NCBI GenBank assembly: GCA_004525465.1
Contig: SPCN01000056.1
Location: forward strand, 1 to 11,085
DNA: 11,085 nucleotides
Direction: 5' to 3'
DNA from: Chrysiogenales bacterium
GTDB lineage: Bacteria > Acidobacteriota > Aminicenantia > UBA2199
Each line of letters opens with the position of its first letter. The first letter of the stretch is position 1. Shown here piece after piece: positions 7,787-11,085 of this stretch. Below the pieces are notes generated by a model. The model worked only from the letters and a program-made list of their open reading frames with translations. It was not told the origin of the DNA and did no database searches. Position numbers and translations under genes: made by a program.

Positions 7787-7841
7787 CCAATGACCCAAAC
7801 GAGGAGAAAGCACTCGAAGGGGCTCTTGTTTGGGTCATTGG
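7787..7841 (+). repeat. 14-bp perfect inverted repeat, hairpin core
   Basis: The stem CCAATGACCCAAAC / GTTTGGGTCATTGG encloses 27 bases (7801-7827). It can be extended inward by about four pairs if G-U pairs are allowed. The next outward pair (7786/7842) is a mismatch. It may act as a transcript-end or processing structure for the rarA message, but AATTTGGAG rather than a T-run follows it. Confidence 0.8.
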
Positions 7842-7974
7842 AATTTGGAGCTTGGAATTTATTTGGAAATTGGGATTTGTGATTTAGAATTTTTATTTTA
7901 CGTTTGTCTTATTGTTCTACCGTCAACCGAGTGCTGATATTGTTTCTCGTTCTTTTTTGTGGTAAGTTTTGCAT

Positions 7975-8349
7975 ATGAACGTGCAAGTAATGCCGGCAGC
8001 CTTGAAGGAAATCGAAGTCCTGCGGGTGGCCGGCTACCGGGGGACGGGATTTTTGATCGGGTCGACCATGGGCCGTTTCATTTTGATCGAACAATTACTG
8101 GCCATGGATTTTAACCGCAAAAACGCGAGCACCGTCTATGGAGCGGTTTGCGAAAAATACCAACAACGGCTGCAGGGAGTTTTTTTTTGCCGCAGGCGCC
8201 CCTTCACTCTGGATTGGTTTTTACTTGACCTGATCATGGCCATTGGCCGTGACCAGATCCAAATGTTCACCTGTGAATTTTTATTTTCCCAGCGCAAAGT
8301 TCACCTGGTGCCGTTTTTGGAACAGAAGGAGGGCGCATGGCGGATCTGA
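7975..8349 (+). CDS. Small protein of unknown function
   Basis: I do not recognise this 124-residue protein with confidence. It starts MNVQVMPAALKEIEVLRVAGYRGTG's equivalent: a short N-terminal strand/helix region, then GTGFLIGSTMGRFILIEQLL, a VYGAVCEKYQQRLQGVFFCRR stretch, and RPFTLDWFLLDLIMAI followed by QIQMFTCEFLF. There is no signal peptide, membrane helix or metal-binding motif. The order (GFLIG strand, later GVFF strand, then a helix beginning near a D) loosely recalls the JAB/MPN fold, but the H-x-H metal ligands are absent. The ATG at 7975 is preferred over the TTG at 7969; GTGGTAAG (7959-7966) is a weak ribosome site 8 nt upstream. The 3' end overlaps the AMMECR1 gene by 13 nt. Base composition and codon use look like the neighbours, and overlap with a well-defined gene supports it being real. 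Confidence 0.72.
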   Translation: MNVQVMPAALKEIEVLRVAGYRGTGFLIGSTMGRFILIEQLLAMDFNRKNASTVYGAVCEKYQQRLQGVFFCRRRPFTLDWFLLDLIMAIGRDQIQMFTCEFLFSQRKVHLVPFLEQKEGAWRI

Positions 8350-8900
8350 CACGTATAGAAAAAAGAGAACTTCTGGCTCTGGCGCGAAACACTATAAAAA
8401 AATATCTGACTGGCGAGGGGCGCACCGCTCCGCCCGTGGCCAAACCAATTTATTTGGAAAAACGCGGGGTCTTTGTCACCCTGCACCGCAAAGGTGAATT
8501 GCGCGGCTGCATCGGCTATCCCCTGCCTTACAAACCTCTGGGAGAAGCGGTTGTGGACAACGCCATCGCCGCCGCCAGCGAAGATCCGCGCTTCCCGGCA
8601 GTCAGCAGCGCGGAACTCGGAGAACTTGACATTGAAATCTCGGTGCTGACTGTTCCCCAAAAAGTTGCTGGCCCGAACCAGGTGCAGTTGGGCCGGGACG
8701 GGATCATCATAAGCAAGGGATCCCAGCGCGGCCTGCTGCTGCCCCAGGTTCCGGTAGAGCAGAAATGGAATCTTGAGCAATATATCTCCTATGGTTGCCG
8801 CAAAGCCGGATTGGCCCCGGACGAATGGGAAAAAGGCGTGCAGATCGAGGTTTTCCAGGCAGTTGTCTTCGGAGAAAAGGAAATGGGGGAGGAACCATGA
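8337..8900 (+). CDS. amrA: AMMECR1-domain protein (AmmeMemoRadiSam system protein A)
   Basis: This 187-residue protein is a full-length AMMECR1-domain protein. The defining LRGCIG motif is at 55-60, followed by EDPRFPAV (82-89), ELDIEISVLT (96-105) and GLLLPQVPVEQKWN (132-145). The domain is widespread in archaea, bacteria and humans; its biochemical role is unsettled. In many bacteria and archaea it occurs with a MEMO1-like protein and a radical-SAM enzyme, the set called AmmeMemoRadiSam. Neither partner is in this window, so the name only reflects family. The start at 8337 sits inside the end of the upstream gene and follows a strong AGGAGG (8327-8332) by 4 nt, which fixes the start. The stop codon overlaps the next start as ATGA. 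Family confidence is high; function is unknown. Confidence 0.9.
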   Translation: MADLTRIEKRELLALARNTIKKYLTGEGRTAPPVAKPIYLEKRGVFVTLHRKGELRGCIGYPLPYKPLGEAVVDNAIAAASEDPRFPAVSSAELGELDIEISVLTVPQKVAGPNQVQLGRDGIIISKGSQRGLLLPQVPVEQKWNLEQYISYGCRKAGLAPDEWEKGVQIEVFQAVVFGEKEMGEEP

Positions 8901-9301
8901 GCGGTTATCAGACCTTTGAGGTCAAGAGTACTCAAAAAATCGAATTCATCGACATCACACCGCAAGTCCGCGAGTTCGTGCGTGCGGCAAAGTGCCGGGA
9001 GGGCATGCTGCTGATCTTCAGCCCGCATACCACGGCCGGCGTAACCATCAACGAGAACGCCGATCCTGACGTTCCCCGTGATATCGGTGAGTTTTTCAAG
9101 CACTTGCTGCCGGGGCAGGATTATTTCCGCCACGCCGAGGGCAATTCGCCGGCACATATCCTTTCCAGCCTGGTGGGTGCATCGGAAACCCTGATCGTCC
9201 ATAACGACGAGCCGCTCCTCGGCTCCTGGCAGGGGATCTTTTTCTGCGAGTTCGACGGCCCGCGCCAGCGCCGTTTTTTTCTGAAGATCATCCCCGGTTG
9301 A
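8897..9301 (+). CDS. yjbQ: YjbQ family protein (UPF0047; secondary thiamine-phosphate synthase)
   Basis: This 134-residue cytoplasmic protein is a typical UPF0047/YjbQ member. It shows FSPHTTAGVTINENADPDV (41-59) with H44, HAEGNSPAHILSSLVG (79-94) with H79 and H87, and LLGSWQGIFFCEFDGPR (107-123). The conserved histidines form the pocket of this trimeric fold. E. coli YjbQ can replace thiamine-phosphate synthase ThiE weakly, hence the database name, but the physiological role is not firmly known. The ATG at 8897 overlaps the amrA stop as ATGA and follows GGAGG (8888-8892) by 4 nt. An upstream ATG at 8795 would read out of frame through amrA and add residues unlike the family, so it was not used. 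No other thiamine gene is nearby. Confidence 0.92.
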   Translation: MSGYQTFEVKSTQKIEFIDITPQVREFVRAAKCREGMLLIFSPHTTAGVTINENADPDVPRDIGEFFKHLLPGQDYFRHAEGNSPAHILSSLVGASETLIVHNDEPLLGSWQGIFFCEFDGPRQRRFFLKIIPG

Positions 9302-9312
9302 GGCTCCTGGCC

Positions 9313-9843
9313 ATGACGGACCAAGCGCAACACCCTGCCGGCTACCGCCGGCGATCTTTGTGGCCATTTGCTTTCCTTTTGTCACTGGCCGTGGTCTCAT
9401 TGCTGCTGCATGCGGCGAAGTTCCGCCGCGGAAAAGATGTCCTGAGGCTGCAGGAGCAATATGCCGCGATGGTGCGGACCCAGCCGATCGAAGAGACCAA
9501 GGCCGAGCGTGTTCGTTTTTATGAGACCCGGTTTTACCTAAGTTACCCTATGGCCGTTTCCTACACCAGCGCCGATTTCCTTCGCCGCATCGACGGCATT
9601 ATCTCGCCGTTGCGGCTGCTCGACAGTGAGGTCGACCCGGGCCTGCACGATCTGGCATTCAAACTGAGCGTTGGGGTTTCGGCCGCAGTCCCTGAGGTGG
9701 CGCAGCGAAGATTCGCTATTTTTTTCGAGAAGCTCGGGAATATTTCCGGAGTGATCCAAGCATCGTTCTCTCCAAGGGCTCGACGCGGCCCCGGCGCCTG
9801 GAGCTACGTATTTGACGTCAGCGGTCGGGCGGAATGGCGATGA
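9313..9843 (+). CDS. Single-pass membrane protein, PilN-like topology
   Basis: I cannot name this 176-residue protein. It has a short basic cytoplasmic N-terminus (YRRRS), one membrane helix at about 16-34 (LWPFAFLLSLAVVSLLLHA), a predicted helix with heptad-like spacing (about 38-75, rich in Leu, Glu and Arg), and a small alpha/beta domain that would lie in the periplasm. This layout, with the next gene having the same plan, resembles the PilN/PilO or GspL/GspM inner-membrane pairs of type IV pili and type II secretion. Sequence motifs of those families are not clear, and no PilM, PilP or PilQ gene is present. The ATG at 9313 is 11 nt past the yjbQ stop with GAGG at 9300-9303. A TTG at 9298 overlapping the yjbQ stop is an alternative start adding five residues. 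Confidence 0.72.
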   Translation: MTDQAQHPAGYRRRSLWPFAFLLSLAVVSLLLHAAKFRRGKDVLRLQEQYAAMVRTQPIEETKAERVRFYETRFYLSYPMAVSYTSADFLRRIDGIISPLRLLDSEVDPGLHDLAFKLSVGVSAAVPEVAQRRFAIFFEKLGNISGVIQASFSPRARRGPGAWSYVFDVSGRAEWR

Positions 9844-10688
9844 AGGCTCTCAAACTGGCTCGTGCTTTCCTTTGGATCCTGGGATCGCTGTCCGTTTTGG
9901 CGGCTTTTGCCATCTTGGATTGGTACCCGACCCTCAAGGACCTGGGCCGTCTCCGGCGCGAGCGGGGTGACCTGGAGCGGAAAATAAAGGATTATGGCGC
10001 CATGGCCTCCGGCTTCACCTTCCCCGACAGGAACGAAAAGTCGCTTTTCGCGCGCGAAAAAATCAACCTGCGCCGGGCTCTGTTGCAGGCGTATGATGAT
10101 GATGCCTGGACGGCCCTCGTTCTTTTGGAGCTGCAGGCCCGGGCCAGGGAGGATCGCATTCCCTTTGCCAGCTTCCTGTTCAACTGGCAATTAGTCGCCC
10201 CGGAACTCGGTACAACCGGTCCAGGTGGGGCGGATCTCCTGACCGGCTGGATCGACCGGCAGTTCGCCGATATCCAGGGAGGTTTCTCGATCGCTTTCGA
10301 TACGGCCCGCTTTCCCTGGAATGGAGTCCTCTCCGGCATGCAGTTCCGTCGCGGCCGGTTGGCCAGCCGGCCGGTATGTGTAGTCGCCATGGCGCCGCTG
10401 CCGGCGCTGCTGGATTTCATCAACCACCTGTCCTGGGGCGAGACCCGTTTTGAGATCATTCGCTTGCGCCTGGAGCCCGGCATGCCTTTTTCCCGAGCCT
10501 GGCTGGTCTGCCGCGGCAACTATTTGGCGCGTAAAACCTCCAAGTGGACGGTCGAAAAAAGAAATGAAAGCGCAGGCGACGGCTTGCTTGTCGATACCGA
10601 TTCGCCACTGCTGCTGCAGAAAGCCGAACCGTTTCTTGCTCCCCGGGTCAAAAAAGAGGATCTACCCCCCATGGGCAGTCCCTGGTGA
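9840..10688 (+). CDS. Single-pass membrane protein with coiled coil, PilO-like topology
   Basis: I cannot name this 282-residue protein. A membrane helix at about 8-26 (AFLWILGSLSVLAAFAIL) is followed at once by a charged Leu-rich helix (about 32-55, LGRLRRERGDLERKIK), probably a coiled coil, and then a large periplasmic part. Near the C-terminal third the segment LPALLDFINHLSWGE followed by FEIIRLRLEPG resembles the helix-strand pattern in PilO/GspM-type ferredoxin-like domains, where a helix precedes a strand. The C-terminus is charged and probably disordered (PRVKKEDLPPMGSPW). The ATG at 9840 overlaps the previous stop as ATGA with GGCGGA 6 nt upstream. An ATG at 9834 adds two residues but leaves no room for a ribosome site. 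Tight coupling suggests the two membrane proteins work together. Being real is likely; the PilO comparison is inference. Confidence 0.72.
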   Translation: MKALKLARAFLWILGSLSVLAAFAILDWYPTLKDLGRLRRERGDLERKIKDYGAMASGFTFPDRNEKSLFAREKINLRRALLQAYDDDAWTALVLLELQARAREDRIPFASFLFNWQLVAPELGTTGPGGADLLTGWIDRQFADIQGGFSIAFDTARFPWNGVLSGMQFRRGRLASRPVCVVAMAPLPALLDFINHLSWGETRFEIIRLRLEPGMPFSRAWLVCRGNYLARKTSKWTVEKRNESAGDGLLVDTDSPLLLQKAEPFLAPRVKKEDLPPMGSPW

Positions 10689-10693
10689 ACCCC

Positions 10694-11085
10694 ATGCGCG
10701 TAGTTGTGCAGAGGGTTTCGCAAGCCAGCGTCGAAATTGACGGACGCACGGTAGGGCGCATCAAAGCAGGACTCCTTTTACTGGTCGGCATCGAGAAAGG
10801 GGACGGGGAAAAAGAGATTGAATTCATGGCCGACAAGATTCTCAACCTGCGGATCTTCGCCGATATAGAGGGAAAAATGAACTTGAGCGTTCAGGAGATC
10901 AGGGGTGAGATCCTTTCCGTTTCGCAGTTCACGCTGGCTTCCCGCATCAAAAAAGGGCGCCGGCCCGATTTTTCGAACGCTGAGGATCCAAAAAAAGCCG
11001 AAGCGCTGTATTCCAGCTTCAATATCCTTCTAGCCAAGTTTGTGCCGGTCGCTCCGGGCGAATTCGGAGCCATGATGGATGTCCA
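10694..11085 (+). CDS. dtd: D-aminoacyl-tRNA deacylase, N-terminal part (runs off the window)
   Basis: Dtd hydrolyses D-aminoacyl-tRNA (and glycyl-tRNA-Ala mischarges), a proofreading step that keeps D-amino acids out of protein. The frame is open from ATG 10694 to the end of the window, giving 130 complete codons; family members are about 145-150 residues, so only the last 15-20 residues are missing. It begins MRVVVQRVSQASVEIDG, as is characteristic, and carries the active-site SQFTL motif (77-81), KKGRRPDFSNA (86-96) and PGEFGAMMDV at the edge. The second signature, a Gly-cisPro motif (GPVT-like), would lie beyond the window and cannot be checked. The start is 5 nt after the previous stop, with GGTGA (10684-10688) as a modest ribosome site, so it is part of the same run of genes. 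Confidence 0.95.
   Translation, partial: MRVVVQRVSQASVEIDGRTVGRIKAGLLLLVGIEKGDGEKEIEFMADKILNLRIFADIEGKMNLSVQEIRGEILSVSQFTLASRIKKGRRPDFSNAEDPKKAEALYSSFNILLAKFVPVAPGEFGAMMDV

Larger units (their letters stand above)
7704..7929 (+). repeat. Palindromic, heptamer-periodic intergenic repeat element
   Basis: This fills most of the 273-bp gap after rarA. Its ends carry an 11-bp perfect inverted repeat: CGGTTGACGGT (7714-7724) and ACCGTCAACCG (7919-7929). Inside is a 14-bp perfect inverted repeat, CCAATGACCCAAAC (7787-7800) and GTTTGGGTCATTGG (7828-7841), around a 27-nt loop. The arms outside that stem stay imperfectly complementary: AAATTCC-rich on the left, GGAATTT-rich on the right. Both arms show 7-bp spacing of related words. 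It encodes no protein. A folded RNA could slow transcription after rarA, but no T-run follows the main stem, so it is not a standard terminator. It looks like a small non-autonomous interspersed repeat. No clear target-site duplication is visible. Confidence 0.75.

Noticed and set aside
7704..7929. CRISPR array
   Set aside because: Repeat units are 7 bp and contiguous, with no spacers of regular length and no cas genes nearby.
7912..7940. Promoter for the 7975 gene (TTGTTC, 17 bp, TGATAT)
   Set aside because: Spacing is right but each box matches only three of six consensus bases, too weak to list.
8795..8896. Upstream ATG giving a 34-residue longer YjbQ
   Set aside because: The extension is an out-of-frame reading of amrA; ATG 8897 has a strong ribosome site and matches the family start.

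Overview
The window is a bacterial chromosome segment of moderately high G+C, with every recognisable gene on the + strand. The sequence suggests an anaerobic or facultatively anaerobic Gram-negative-type bacterium. It carries the end of an RND efflux pump (which implies an outer membrane) and a full-length single-chain pyruvate:ferredoxin oxidoreductase. The phylum cannot be fixed from this window. An Acidobacteriota/Aminicenantes- or Desulfobacterota-like lineage is only a guess from gene style.

Layout. (1) 1-324 is the C-terminal end of an RND transporter. (2) 325-632 is a 308-bp intergenic region with a good sigma70-type promoter (extended -10) and a leader of about 92 nt. (3) 633-7701 is a tight run of five genes: nifJ (PFOR), a YciO-type member of the Sua5/YrdC family, pgsA, a bacterial deoxyhypusine-synthase-like protein of unknown function, and the AAA+ ATPase gene rarA. 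(4) 7702-7974 holds no gene. It contains a structured, palindromic, AT-rich repeat element built on a 7-bp period and bounded by 11-bp perfect inverted repeats. (5) 7975 to the end is a second tight run: a small unknown protein, an AMMECR1-domain protein (AmrA), YjbQ, two single-pass membrane proteins reminiscent of PilN/PilO, and the start of dtd (D-aminoacyl-tRNA deacylase), which runs off the window.

The first run mixes central metabolism (pyruvate oxidation), phospholipid synthesis and genome maintenance, so it is a housekeeping transcription unit rather than a dedicated pathway. The second run is joined by start/stop overlaps (13 nt, ATGA, a near-overlap, ATGA, 5-nt gap), which implies translational coupling. 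No phage, plasmid, CRISPR, toxin-antitoxin or defence genes were recognised. The least explained items are the heptamer-periodic palindromic element at 7704-7929, the deoxyhypusine-synthase-like protein, the PilN/PilO-like pair without other pilus genes, and the small protein at 7975.
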